Of a DNA stretch of 64,000 bases, positions 37,056 through 46,440 are shown piece by piece. The notes beneath the pieces are model-generated. The model was not told where the DNA came from and searched no databases. It was given only the letters and a program-made list of their open reading frames with translations. How positions within the stretch are numbered: the first letter of the stretch is position 1; the number at the start of each line of letters is the position of its first letter. This DNA is from Tenuifilum thalassicum. Lineage in GTDB: Bacteria; Bacteroidota; Bacteroidia; Bacteroidales; Tenuifilaceae. The stretch lies in the NCBI RefSeq assembly GCF_013265555.1, contig NZ_CP041345.1, forward strand, positions 1 to 64,000, read 5' to 3'. The position numbers were made by a program, and so were the translations under genes.

Positions 37056-39731
37056 ATGAAGCGAACCGTAGCTATTATCTTATTTCTTTCCTTTGCTATT
37101 ATTGGACTATCTTTTTTGTTTTATTGGTGGATTAATAATCAAGAGAATAAACAGTATAAACCCATAGATGCAATATCTCCAGATGCGTCAATTATTTTAA
37201 AAATTGACAATTTCGAGACCTTTGTCCATGCTTTAAAGTCAAATAGGACATGGAACGGAATAGATGATAACAAACAGCTAGAAACTTTTGCAAGTATAAT
37301 TGACTATCTTGATAGTGCTGCTAGATTCGATAATACCATAAGAACAATAATTACAAGTTCAAGCACCATTGCAGCGTTTTACAATCGCTATCCAAAGGAA
37401 GATGAATTTTGCTTTTCAATTAGCATTCCTAAAGAGTTGAGTAAAGATGATGTTTTAGAGCTAGTAAGGCTTCAAGGCCTAGGATTGGCTAAAACAGAGG
37501 AGGTTACTATTGATGGTAATAGTGGCATCCTTGTAGATACCCAAAACGGTACTAATTCAATTTTTGCTTTTACCGTGTATGGCAATTTATTGCTAGTGAG
37601 CAATAGCCAAGAGCAAATTGTAGAGTCAATTGAGAAGCTAAAATCGGCACAATCGGCCAATACCGATGAGCTTTTTAGTTCGGTTTACCAAACAGCTGCC
37701 AATGGTGTTGTTGCGAACATCTTTATTAATCCCAATGAGCTTTCAAAAACAATTTCATCAAATCAAAATACAAACTTAGTCAAGGGACTAGCGGCATGGA
37801 TAGGCCTTGATGTTATTATTGAACAGAATATTGTTCAGGCAAACGGGCTAATTCTTTTGTCGAATAATAAAAATGAGTTCTACAAGATTTTTACGCATCA
37901 AAAACCTGTAAACTTCTCTTTAAGGAGCTATCTTTTGGCAAAATCGAAATTTTTTGTTTGGTATGGAATACCCCAAATTAGCACCTACCTTACAGATTAT
38001 ATGGATTATATTGATGAGCTAGGTTTATCGGAACCCTACAATAAAAATCTGTCGGAATTCTTAGGAAAAACAGGCATTTCGCTTGAAGAATTCTTGAATG
38101 CCGTGTTTGATGGTGAGGTTTCAACTACTTATTGCGATTTTGAAAGTAAGGGGGCATACTGGTATATGCTGGTTAACACAAAAAGCGGCTCGGGGACTAT
38201 TCAGCAAATTGAAAGAATTAGTAAAAGTAGCTTAGAAAAGGAGACTTTTAAACCCGATAAGAACTATAGTTTTATAATTGCAAAAAATCCTATTCGGTCG
38301 TATTTGCCTATACTTTTTGGAAATAACTTTTTAAATGTTTACGATGAATATTTTACCGTAATTGATAATGTTATTGTTTTTGGTCCCAGTGTAGAGTCTC
38401 TTAAACTTTATATTGAGGAACACTTGAGAAGCAATACCTTGGCGAAGAATTCTGAGTTTAGTAGCGTTCTTAATCGTGTTTCTACCACCTCAAATCTACT
38501 ATACTATTCTAAAGGATTTGACTCTCCTGTTTTTGAAACCCTGAAAATTCATAATGAAGATTTTAAACTGACAAATGAAATCAAATCGAGTTCAAGAAAT
38601 ATTTTATGGCAGGTAGTTGGAGGGAGCCAAAAACTTTTCTCCATGCTAGTTCTGCAGTCGGGAAATGGAACCGTTAAAGAAAACAAGTTAAAGGATGTGA
38701 GGTGGGTTTGCAAACTATTGGCAGAACCATTTGGAAAACCTCATCTTCTAAAAAATCATATTAATGGTGAATTTGAGGTACTTGTTCAAGATATAAATAA
38801 CAACATCTATCTCATAAGCAAAAAGGGACATATTCTTTGGAAACGAACCGTAGATTCAAAAATTATTGGCAATGTTCGCCAGGTAGATATTTATCGCAAT
38901 GGAAAGTTGCAAATGGCTTTCGCGACATCCAAAAAAATATATGTAATGGACAGGAACGGTAAAGATGTTACTGGTTTTCCCGTTGAGTTGGTTAATGGGA
39001 TATCGTCGCCTTTATCCGTTTTTGATTATGAAAACAATAGGGAGTATCGCTTGTTTGTTGCTTCACCCGATAAGCATATTTACTGTTTCGATAAGAAAGG
39101 GAAAATGGTAGAAGGTTGGTTAAAACCAAAGACAGAAACTGTTGTAACCACTCGCATAGGTTACGTAAAGCGCAATGGCAAGGATTATATTGTAGTATTT
39201 GATAAAAATCGACCATATCTTTTAAATCGTCGAGGTCAGGAGAGAGTAAAAATTAAATCGTTATTTACCAAGGCCAATAACTCTGAGTTTTATTTAGATA
39301 GAGATTCAAAGGGATACCACATAGTAACAACTGATACACTTGGAGTTATTCATCGCTTGTATCTGGATGGAACGGTTGAACAGATAGGGATAGAACCTTT
39401 ATCAAGCAGGCATACCTTTCAAATGTCGGACAATCAATACTTTTTCGCTGATGAGAATAAGCTAAGCATTTATACCAAGAAAGCCGAACCTGTGAATATT
39501 GCAATTTCTTCTTTAGGCGATTTTGATGAAAATTCTTTACAAGTTTTAGAGCCAGAAGGAATGGTGCTGTTGTCTAAAAACCAAAATATTTATGGTTACA
39601 ATTTTAGTGGAAACACACAACCAAATTTTCCTGTTCCGGGCACAACACCACTTATAAAAATTGACAATCAAAATAAGAGTTATGTTACTTTATCAAAACA
39701 TCTTGGTGTTGTATGTATCAACTTGAAATAA
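37056..39731 (+). CDS. Large membrane-anchored protein with C-terminal propeller-like repeats
   Basis: An 891-residue protein with one N-terminal transmembrane anchor (about 6-25) and a large extracytoplasmic part. Residues 30 to about 530 resemble DUF3352-type proteins (DAISPDASIILKIDNFETF, GNLLLVSNSQEQIVESIEKL), which have no known function. From about 560 on there are repeats of the kind VLVQDINNNIYLISKKGHILW, IYVMDRNGKDVTGFP, and IYCFDKKGKMVEGW that look like blades of a beta-propeller (PQQ/quinoprotein-like). No catalytic residues identified. Preceded by a terminator and followed by a small membrane protein gene, with 31 bases between. Confidence 0.72.
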   Translation: MKRTVAIILFLSFAIIGLSFLFYWWINNQENKQYKPIDAISPDASIILKIDNFETFVHALKSNRTWNGIDDNKQLETFASIIDYLDSAARFDNTIRTIITSSSTIAAFYNRYPKEDEFCFSISIPKELSKDDVLELVRLQGLGLAKTEEVTIDGNSGILVDTQNGTNSIFAFTVYGNLLLVSNSQEQIVESIEKLKSAQSANTDELFSSVYQTAANGVVANIFINPNELSKTISSNQNTNLVKGLAAWIGLDVIIEQNIVQANGLILLSNNKNEFYKIFTHQKPVNFSLRSYLLAKSKFFVWYGIPQISTYLTDYMDYIDELGLSEPYNKNLSEFLGKTGISLEEFLNAVFDGEVSTTYCDFESKGAYWYMLVNTKSGSGTIQQIERISKSSLEKETFKPDKNYSFIIAKNPIRSYLPILFGNNFLNVYDEYFTVIDNVIVFGPSVESLKLYIEEHLRSNTLAKNSEFSSVLNRVSTTSNLLYYSKGFDSPVFETLKIHNEDFKLTNEIKSSSRNILWQVVGGSQKLFSMLVLQSGNGTVKENKLKDVRWVCKLLAEPFGKPHLLKNHINGEFEVLVQDINNNIYLISKKGHILWKRTVDSKIIGNVRQVDIYRNGKLQMAFATSKKIYVMDRNGKDVTGFPVELVNGISSPLSVFDYENNREYRLFVASPDKHIYCFDKKGKMVEGWLKPKTETVVTTRIGYVKRNGKDYIVVFDKNRPYLLNRRGQERVKIKSLFTKANNSEFYLDRDSKGYHIVTTDTLGVIHRLYLDGTVEQIGIEPLSSRHTFQMSDNQYFFADENKLSIYTKKAEPVNIAISSLGDFDENSLQVLEPEGMVLLSKNQNIYGYNFSGNTQPNFPVPGTTPLIKIDNQNKSYVTLSKHLGVVCINLK

Positions 39732-39762
39732 TTTTTAACTTTGCCAACCTACAAAGCATGGT

Positions 39763-39996
39763 ATGATAGCAATTTTTAAGTTCATAGTATATTTTACTTT
39801 AGCCCTTTTCTTGTTGGGATTAGTTGGGAGGTTGCTGCTACGATTCTGGTTAAATCGAATTTATAAAAGAATGAATCCCGATAACAATAGTTCAACAGGA
39901 AAACGAGGTTCAAATATATTTTCAACAGCTAAACGAAAGAAAAAAATCATAGATAAAAATCAGGGTGAGTATATCGAATACGAGGAAGTAGAGTGA
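39763..39996 (+). CDS. DUF4834 family small membrane protein
   Basis: A 77-residue protein with one N-terminal transmembrane helix (about 4-26, FKFIVYFTLALFLLGLVGRL) and a basic then acidic tail ending in GEYIEYEEVE, as in DUF4834 proteins of Bacteroidota. Function unknown. It lies 19 bases before the ROK glucokinase and is probably co-transcribed with it. Confidence 0.78.
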   Translation: MIAIFKFIVYFTLALFLLGLVGRLLLRFWLNRIYKRMNPDNNSSTGKRGSNIFSTAKRKKKIIDKNQGEYIEYEEVE

Positions 39997-40015
39997 TTAC
40001 TTTAAACGGAAAAAA

Positions 40016-40987
40016 ATGGCTGAGGTTGTAGCAGGAATTGATATTGGTGGTACCAATACAGTTATTGGAATAGTAAATAAACAAGGAGATATTTTAGCAG
40101 AGAGCACCATTCCTACCCGTTGTCAATCAACATTTAGCGTATATGTAAAGAATTTGGCAGTAGAAATTGAAAAACTACTAGAGGGGTTGGGACATGAGCA
40201 TACACTTCAAGGTGTAGGCATTGGTTCGCCCAATGGCTCATATAACTTAGGTGCCATTGTTGATGCGCCCAATTTGGAGTGGAAAGGAATACTACCACTC
40301 TGCAATGAGTTAACAAAACATACTGGGTTACCAACAGTAGTAACAAATGATGCCAATGCTGCTGCGATAGGTGAGCTTCTTTTTGGTGCCGGTGTTGGAA
40401 TGAAGAACTTTGTTGTAATTACCTTAGGTACGGGTTTAGGAAGTGGTATAATAGTAAATGGGAAGCTTGTAGTTGGACACGATGGGTTTGCTGGAGAATT
40501 TGGCCACATAGTAGCCAAAGCCAATGGACGTCAGTGTGGATGTGGGAAGAAGGGATGTCTTGAAACCTATGCTTCGGCAACTGGACTTCGACGTACTGCA
40601 TTTAAAATGATTGCCGATAGTAATCAGCCAAGCATGCTTCGAAATGTGACTTACGATAAGCTAACATCAAAAATGATAACAGAGGCAGCTCAGAATGGCG
40701 ACCCATTAGCACGAGCTGCATTTGAATATACTGGGTTAATTCTTGGCACTCGCTTAGCCGACCTTGTAGCAATTCTCAATCCCGAAGCCATTTTCTTTTT
40801 TGGTGGCTTGGCCAATGCAGGTGAAATACTTATAGACCCAGTTCGCAGGTATATGGAAGAATATATGTTCCCAGTTTTTAAGGGGAAAGTAAGACTTTTA
40901 ATGTCTGGATTACAAAATAAAAATGCCGCCGTTCTTGGAGCAGCAGCACTTATATGGGATGAGTTAGAAAAGAAAAAGGCTAACTAA
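40016..40987 (+). CDS. ROK family glucokinase
   Basis: A 323-residue sugar kinase of the ROK family. The ATP-binding AGIDIGGTNT (near 6-15), sugar-binding and catalytic TNDANAAAIGELLFGAG, TLGTGLGSGIIVNG, and the ROK zinc motif GEFGHIVAK...CGCGKKGCLETYAS are all present, so it is probably a glucokinase rather than a ROK repressor; no DNA-binding domain precedes it. Its 3' end overlaps that of the convergent L-serine dehydratase gene by 8 bases. Confidence 0.9.
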   Translation: MAEVVAGIDIGGTNTVIGIVNKQGDILAESTIPTRCQSTFSVYVKNLAVEIEKLLEGLGHEHTLQGVGIGSPNGSYNLGAIVDAPNLEWKGILPLCNELTKHTGLPTVVTNDANAAAIGELLFGAGVGMKNFVVITLGTGLGSGIIVNGKLVVGHDGFAGEFGHIVAKANGRQCGCGKKGCLETYASATGLRRTAFKMIADSNQPSMLRNVTYDKLTSKMITEAAQNGDPLARAAFEYTGLILGTRLADLVAILNPEAIFFFGGLANAGEILIDPVRRYMEEYMFPVFKGKVRLLMSGLQNKNAAVLGAAALIWDELEKKKAN

Positions 40988-42185
40988 ACGCTTCCCAATT
41001 TTTAGCTAGTCCTCCTATTCCTGTTTCCCGGTAGGCATCTTGAATATCATGTCCTGTTTCGGCCATTGTTTTAACAGCTTGGTCGAACGAGACTTTATGT
41101 CCGCCATCCGATGAAAGGGCATATACAGCGCAAGAGTAAGCCTTAGTGGCTGCAATTGCATTACGTTCAATGCATGGTATTTGAACGTAACCTAAAACTG
41201 GGTCGCAAGTTAATCCAAGGTTATGTTCCATGGCCATTTCGGCAGCGTACTCAATTTGAGCAGGAGAACCACCCATTAGCTGAGTCATAGCTGCAGCTGC
41301 CATGGCACAAGCTGTTCCAATTTCCCCTTGGCACCCCACTTCGGCACCAGAAATGGATGCGTTATGTTTAACAATGTTACCAATTAGGCCAGCAGTAGCA
41401 AGCGCACGTAACATTTTTTGTTCGCTAATACTCTCTTCGCTGTTAAGGTAAAAGAGAACGGCTGGTAATACTCCCGATGAACCACAGGTTGGCGCAGTTA
41501 CTATTTTGCCACCAGCTGCATTCTCTTCGGCTACAGCTAAGGCAAATGCAAATAAAAGTCCAATATGTTTCATGGTTCCATGAGTGTTGAAAGCCTTAGT
41601 ATATTGCGCGGAAGCTCTACGGGGTAACTTAATGGGACCAGGAAGAACACCTTCATTATCAATACCACGTTTTACCGTCTCACGCATGGTGCGCCATACA
41701 TCTGAAAGAAAATCCCAAATCTCCTTACCTTCGTTATCCTCAACAAACTCCCATAGTGTTTTACCTTCACTTTTGCACCATGCAAGTATTTCTGTAAGGG
41801 TGTTAATGCTGTATATCTCCTTTCCATTTATCAATCCAGTGCTATCGCGTAAATCGCCACCTCCTATACTATAAACCTCCCACTCACCCATGATGGTTCC
41901 GTGTTCATGATTATATGCTTTTATAATCATTCCGTTAGGATGGAGGGGTAACGATTTATCATTGAACCATTCTATTTCAACCTGTTTAGGCAAAAAACTT
42001 TTCCGTATAGCGCTATCGGTATGATGCCCCTTGCCAGTAAGTGCAAGGCTACCATAAAGCTGTACCACAAAGTAATTGGCATCTGGATACCGTTCTAGCA
42101 TTATTTCTGCAGCACGGGCTGGGCCAATTGTATGACTACTAGAAGGCCCATAACCTTTTTTAAATATTTCTCGAATCGATAGCAT
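40980..42185 (-). CDS. sdaA: L-serine ammonia-lyase, iron-sulfur-dependent, single-chain
   Basis: Deaminates L-serine to pyruvate and ammonia using an oxygen-sensitive [4Fe-4S] cluster. The 401-residue protein joins the beta domain (KKGYGPSSSHTIGPARAAEIML near the N-terminus) and the alpha domain in one chain. Cluster cysteines are in APTCGSSGVLP and in LTCDPVLGYVQIPCIERN. It fits an anaerobic life. Transcribed alone; overlaps the convergent glucokinase end by 8 bases. Confidence 0.95.
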   Translation of the reverse strand: MLSIREIFKKGYGPSSSHTIGPARAAEIMLERYPDANYFVVQLYGSLALTGKGHHTDSAIRKSFLPKQVEIEWFNDKSLPLHPNGMIIKAYNHEHGTIMGEWEVYSIGGGDLRDSTGLINGKEIYSINTLTEILAWCKSEGKTLWEFVEDNEGKEIWDFLSDVWRTMRETVKRGIDNEGVLPGPIKLPRRASAQYTKAFNTHGTMKHIGLLFAFALAVAEENAAGGKIVTAPTCGSSGVLPAVLFYLNSEESISEQKMLRALATAGLIGNIVKHNASISGAEVGCQGEIGTACAMAAAAMTQLMGGSPAQIEYAAEMAMEHNLGLTCDPVLGYVQIPCIERNAIAATKAYSCAVYALSSDGGHKVSFDQAVKTMAETGHDIQDAYRETGIGGLAKNWEAFS

Positions 42186-42328
42186 CTTTCTTAATTTTCA
42201 GCAAAACAATATCAATTTATTGTCTGTTCCAAACATTTAGACTTAATTAACATGGCCTTTATCAATAATATTGTTAAAAATGTTGCTAAAATATTTAACT
42301 TTAAATAATAAATTAATTTGTAGCTCTA

Positions 42329-43846
42329 ATGAATAAAAGATCGTTTATACTTATCATTCTTGACCTGTTACTTATACTTTTCTCTTTTTGGCTGGCTATT
42401 CAGCTTAAAAATGTATCGTTTAAAATCTATTTTATTAACTACCTAAGTGGGTTTATTATTTTTACTACTATATGGATATTAGCTTCAATCATTAATAATA
42501 AGTACAATTACTCTTCGTACTCATTAAGGCACTTATCGAAAAACATACTCATTTCCAACCTGACCGCATTATCGGTTGTTACCATGCTTATCTTTTTAAC
42601 TCGTAACGACTACTACTCACGATTCTTAGTGTTTGTAACTATCGCAATTATTTCTTTAGCTGAACTATTTATTTACAATCTTTGGGGATTACTTAAGAAA
42701 ACAGAGGTAATTCCAGATGATGTTCTGGGTAAGGTAGAACGGTCACTCAGAAGAGCTAAGCCTGTACCCGTTGTTTCCGACGAGCCAATTGATCCTACAA
42801 GGGTAATAATGGTTCAAAAGGCTATTTTAACCGAGTTTAGCAGAGATGTTTATTGCTTTCTTGAACAGAATACAAATCTTTTTAGCGAAAAAACACTTAT
42901 AGTTTCAACAACCACCAGATTTAATATTACAAACCAGCCTAACAATACCTATAAAACAATTATCAACTTAAAACGTGTAAATGATATTAGGCGTATCAAT
43001 AAGTTTTTTGAGGCTGTTAATGAAAAAATTCCTGTTAATGGAGTTTTTTTATGTATGGCAGAAACACAGGAAGAGCGCAAAGCTAGAATTTTAAGAAAGT
43101 TCCCGCCTGTTTTAAACTACATATACTACTTTTTTGACTTTATTTTAAAACGTGTTTTTCCAAAATTCCCTATTACAAAAGATATCTATTTCCTCTTAAC
43201 GCGAGGCGAAAATAGGGTTATTAGTCGTGCTGAACTGCTGGGGCGCCTTATTTCCTGTGGGTTTAATATTATTGAGGAACAAGAAATAGACCACATGCAA
43301 TACGTAGTGGCACAAAAAATTCGCAAACCATACTTTGACATGGAGCCAACCTATGGCCCTTTAATTAAGCTTCGTAGGATTGGTAAAGGCGGTAAGATTA
43401 TTAAAGTTTATAAGTTTAGAACCATGCATCCCTATTCTGAATACTTGCAAGAGTACATTTATCGTAAGCATGACCTTCAGGAAGGGGGGAAGTTTAAAAA
43501 TGATTTCCGCATTTCTACTTTAGGACGATTCATGCGAAAACTTTGGATTGATGAACTTCCTATGATACTTAACTTTCTTAAAGGCGATTTAAAAATTGTA
43601 GGTGTAAGACCATTGAGTAAGCATTATTTTAGCTTATATACCAAAGAACTTCAGGAACGGAGAATTAAATATAAGCCAGGTTTAATTCCACCTTTTTATG
43701 TAGATAATCCAAAAACAATTGAGGAGATAATGGAGTCGGAAATTAAATACCTAAATGCCTACGATAAACATCCTTTTTTTACCGATGTAAAATACTTTTT
43801 TGTTGCCGTTTATAATATCATCTTTAAGAAATACAGGAGCAGCTAA
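42329..43846 (+). CDS. Sugar transferase (polyprenyl-phosphate hexose-1-phosphate transferase type)
   Basis: A 505-residue membrane enzyme of the bacterial sugar transferase (WcaJ/WbaP-like) family that loads the first sugar phosphate onto a lipid carrier. About four N-terminal helices (10-110), then a cytoplasmic middle part, then the catalytic C-terminal domain with KVYKFRTMHPYSEYLQEYI, FRISTLGRFMRKLWIDELPM, LNFLKGDLKIVGVRP and YKPGLIPP. The middle domain lacks the usual CoA-binding-like fold motifs and looks methyltransferase-like (HMQYVVAQKI). It is not inside a polysaccharide cluster. Its end overlaps the convergent Wzi gene by 4 bases. Confidence 0.85.
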   Translation: MNKRSFILIILDLLLILFSFWLAIQLKNVSFKIYFINYLSGFIIFTTIWILASIINNKYNYSSYSLRHLSKNILISNLTALSVVTMLIFLTRNDYYSRFLVFVTIAIISLAELFIYNLWGLLKKTEVIPDDVLGKVERSLRRAKPVPVVSDEPIDPTRVIMVQKAILTEFSRDVYCFLEQNTNLFSEKTLIVSTTTRFNITNQPNNTYKTIINLKRVNDIRRINKFFEAVNEKIPVNGVFLCMAETQEERKARILRKFPPVLNYIYYFFDFILKRVFPKFPITKDIYFLLTRGENRVISRAELLGRLISCGFNIIEEQEIDHMQYVVAQKIRKPYFDMEPTYGPLIKLRRIGKGGKIIKVYKFRTMHPYSEYLQEYIYRKHDLQEGGKFKNDFRISTLGRFMRKLWIDELPMILNFLKGDLKIVGVRPLSKHYFSLYTKELQERRIKYKPGLIPPFYVDNPKTIEEIMESEIKYLNAYDKHPFFTDVKYFFVAVYNIIFKKYRSS

Positions 43847-45429
43847 AAGCCCCAGCAAATACCTGTTTCAAATTGAACCTGTTTGCCAAGCATGAATTCA
43901 GGGTAATACTTGTAGGAGGTATAATCTTCAGTATCATTCATTCCACCAGAGATATAGATATAGCCATCGTTAATAATTTGGTATTTAGCCCCAACTTTCC
44001 AGCGTGATTGTTCCCACTCAACGCTTTCCATAAAGGGTAGTCCTAATCGCTCGTCGGTTATTTTGAAATAGTTAGGACCTTTTCTACTTTTTAAATAGGT
44101 TAATTGAAATGTTAGCTTTGGAATTGGCTTGTAGATTAATGAAAGGTAAATTTCATCGGCATTATCAGTTAAATAATGCCCAAGGTTGAATTTGTTACTT
44201 TCAAAGGTTGTGGTTTCAATGATATGTTTATAGGTTAGAGGATTAGTTCTTGTGTATTCAGCTGTTAATGAGATGTTTCTAACAGGGAAATCCCATAATC
44301 TTAAACCTACTTTAAGGCTATAGAAGTTGCTATGTTTTTCAGGGTTAAACATGTTCTTCATCGACAGCTCATCCAAAAAAAGTGTGGTGTATAGGTGGAG
44401 ATGCTTTATATTTGTTGATGATATATCGAAGAACATCTGTGAGTTTTGTCCAACCTGATTGCTCATCCCATTCAGATGATGGTCAATTGATTTATAAAAG
44501 AAAAATGGAATTAAGTAAGCGGGTTGGATAGCTATATCGGAGTAAACAATTGAATTACCAAATGAGATATTTGTACCTCTAAAGGGTTTGAATGTTATAA
44601 GGTTGGCCGCAATGTATTTATTATGGTAAACCTTACGAGTCTCATCAAAGCTAATGTAGGTTCTTGAGGAGTCAACTACCTGAGAAACAAGCCATCCATG
44701 ATAGTAGTTTAGCTCTATCCAGTTCGCAGGGTTAATCCTTAATTTAAGCATGGCAAACGAGGGTGTTCGGCCGCTAAAAATATTGGTTCCGTTATATCCA
44801 GAACCCCATTGAATATTGTCTTTAACAACACCAATGCTACCCCATTTCCATGAGTAGGTTATTCCGCCACGCATTTCGCTGAATTCGCCACCTGTTCCGT
44901 TAAACTTATAGTTACCACCCATGTAGGGAACCAAATAGGTAGGCATGGCTAGCCTGTAGTTTTGAGCGTAATCTCTTAGACTGGCGTAAAATCCCCATCT
45001 ATCTATTTTACCATAAACCTCGGCACCAACCCATCTGTTATATGCTAAGGCGCTGTCATTTTTAATTAGGTCAACCCCTAATAATGGATTAATGGTTATG
45101 CTAAAAGAAGAGTCGTGGTAGTGGATTATATCGAATCGTTTTTTTTGTGAATTTGGCCTATCTTTAGCAAAATCGGATAGGTAAAAGTAAAGTTCATCTT
45201 TTTGGCGTTTATTTAGCAACTCCTTTTTCGATTCAGCCTCAAGTAGTAACTGCTCAATATATTGCCTGCTATATGGTTTAACCGAAGTGTTTGGATTGAT
45301 TATTTTCAGCGTACTTAGCTCATCGATATACTCATAAATACCAGTGTTGGAGATATGGTGATAAGTTTCTTGACCCTTTGTTATGAGTGCTATGAAAGGT
45401 AGTGCTATTATTATAAGTTTAAACTTCAT
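43843..45429 (-). CDS. Capsule assembly Wzi family outer membrane protein
   Basis: A 528-residue outer-membrane barrel with a signal peptide (MKFKLIIIALPFIALITKGQ). The N-terminal helical part (YEYIDELSTLKIINPNTSVKPYSR) and the following many amphipathic strands, with WGSIGVVKDNIQWGSGYNG, identify the Wzi family, members of which anchor capsule or exopolysaccharide at the surface. The convergent sugar transferase gene makes a functional link plausible. An alternative -7-like TAACTTTA lies upstream on the minus strand. Confidence 0.86.
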   Translation of the reverse strand: MKFKLIIIALPFIALITKGQETYHHISNTGIYEYIDELSTLKIINPNTSVKPYSRQYIEQLLLEAESKKELLNKRQKDELYFYLSDFAKDRPNSQKKRFDIIHYHDSSFSITINPLLGVDLIKNDSALAYNRWVGAEVYGKIDRWGFYASLRDYAQNYRLAMPTYLVPYMGGNYKFNGTGGEFSEMRGGITYSWKWGSIGVVKDNIQWGSGYNGTNIFSGRTPSFAMLKLRINPANWIELNYYHGWLVSQVVDSSRTYISFDETRKVYHNKYIAANLITFKPFRGTNISFGNSIVYSDIAIQPAYLIPFFFYKSIDHHLNGMSNQVGQNSQMFFDISSTNIKHLHLYTTLFLDELSMKNMFNPEKHSNFYSLKVGLRLWDFPVRNISLTAEYTRTNPLTYKHIIETTTFESNKFNLGHYLTDNADEIYLSLIYKPIPKLTFQLTYLKSRKGPNYFKITDERLGLPFMESVEWEQSRWKVGAKYQIINDGYIYISGGMNDTEDYTSYKYYPEFMLGKQVQFETGICWGF

Positions 45430-45485
45430 ACATCAACATTTAATTATGTAAAGTTACAATAATTACTTTTTTATGGATGAATTAC

Positions 45486-45493
45486 TACTTTTG
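45486..45493 (+). promoter_or_regulatory. Promoter -7 element for the TPR lipoprotein
   Basis: TACTTTTG matches TAnnTTTG and lies 22 bases before the ATG at 45516; it sits inside the possible N-terminal extension of the gene, favouring the later start. No clear -33 TTTG is found 19-20 bases upstream. Confidence 0.4.
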
Positions 45494-45515
45494 CATGTCA
45501 CAAAAAATCAATAAA

Positions 45516-46391
45516 ATGAATAAGTTTAGAAGATTTACTTTGGTATTTGTAGGTTTTATCTTTTTAGTGTCGTGTGGGGTAGCGCTAAAGAACAAGCAGC
45601 TTAAAACAGAAGCAAATCAAGCCTTTACCAATAACGATTATAAGGCAGCATTGGCTTCATACGAGCAAATCATCGAAAGCGGAAAGGGAGTTGCAGGTGA
45701 TATCTATAATAAAGCTGGAATTTCTGCTTGGGAATTGGGATATACCGACAAGGCAATAAACTATCTTGAAAATGCAAAAAAACAAAAAGGCACCGATGCG
45801 CTTGGTTATTATACGTTGGCAAAGGCTTATAAGAAGGTTGATAACCTCTCAAGAGAAATTATAAATCTTCAGCTTTGTGTTGAAGCGGCTTCTACTGAGT
45901 TAATGCAGGATGCAAAGGCCGATTTATTTGATGCTTATGTTAGAAGCGAGAATTGGAATTTGGCTGACTCATTGTGGAATGATTTAAGTCCAGAATTTAA
46001 GAAGCAACTTAGTTTTTCCGAAGGATATTTGAAGGTTAAACGTAACCTAAATGATATTGATGAAGCCCAAAAAGTGGCTAGTGAGATTTTACAAAAAGAT
46101 AAAAAGAACATTGAAGCCTTAGAGTTTCTTGCTCAATACTATTACAATAAAGCTGATAAGCTTTATATAAAGGAGATGAAAGCTTACCGAAGAAATAAGA
46201 CTATGAAGCAGTATAAACGGTTAACTAAAGCGCTTAAACAAGTAAATGTCGATTTTAAACGTGCACGAGGCTACTTTGAAACTTTATACAAATTAAAACC
46301 AGATAAAAAGTATGCTAAATATTTAGGAAATATTTACACCCGGTTTGAGAACAAGCAAAAGGCTTCGTACTGGTATAAACGCTCGAAATAA
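45516..46391 (+). CDS. Tetratricopeptide repeat lipoprotein
   Basis: A 291-residue lipoprotein with a lipobox at FLVSC (MNKFRRFTLVFVGFIFLVSC) and several TPR units: DYKAALASYEQIIESG, AGISAWELGYTDKAINYLENA, LGYYTLAKAYKKVDN, and C-terminal FETLYKLKPDKKYAKYLGNIY. TPR lipoproteins act as scaffolds on the periplasmic side of membranes. I start at 45516 because the signal peptide begins there and a promoter element overlaps the 13-codon upstream extension (ATG at 45477). Divergent from the Wzi gene. Confidence 0.82.
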   Translation: MNKFRRFTLVFVGFIFLVSCGVALKNKQLKTEANQAFTNNDYKAALASYEQIIESGKGVAGDIYNKAGISAWELGYTDKAINYLENAKKQKGTDALGYYTLAKAYKKVDNLSREIINLQLCVEAASTELMQDAKADLFDAYVRSENWNLADSLWNDLSPEFKKQLSFSEGYLKVKRNLNDIDEAQKVASEILQKDKKNIEALEFLAQYYYNKADKLYIKEMKAYRRNKTMKQYKRLTKALKQVNVDFKRARGYFETLYKLKPDKKYAKYLGNIYTRFENKQKASYWYKRSK

Positions 46392-46427
46392 AAAGTAAAT
46401 CGCATCATTACGATGCGCTTTACTTTT
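46391..46427. terminator. Bidirectional rho-independent terminator
   Basis: Long inverted repeat AAAAGTAAA-t-CGCATC / GATGCG-c-TTTACTTTT with a 5-base loop and one mismatch, between the convergent TPR lipoprotein and glmS genes. Confidence 0.88.
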
Positions 46428-46440
46428 ACTAAAATTATAG

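Noticed and set aside
42329-45429. Capsule or exopolysaccharide gene cluster
   Set aside because: Only a sugar transferase and a convergent Wzi gene are present; no glycosyltransferases, polymerase or export genes are near.
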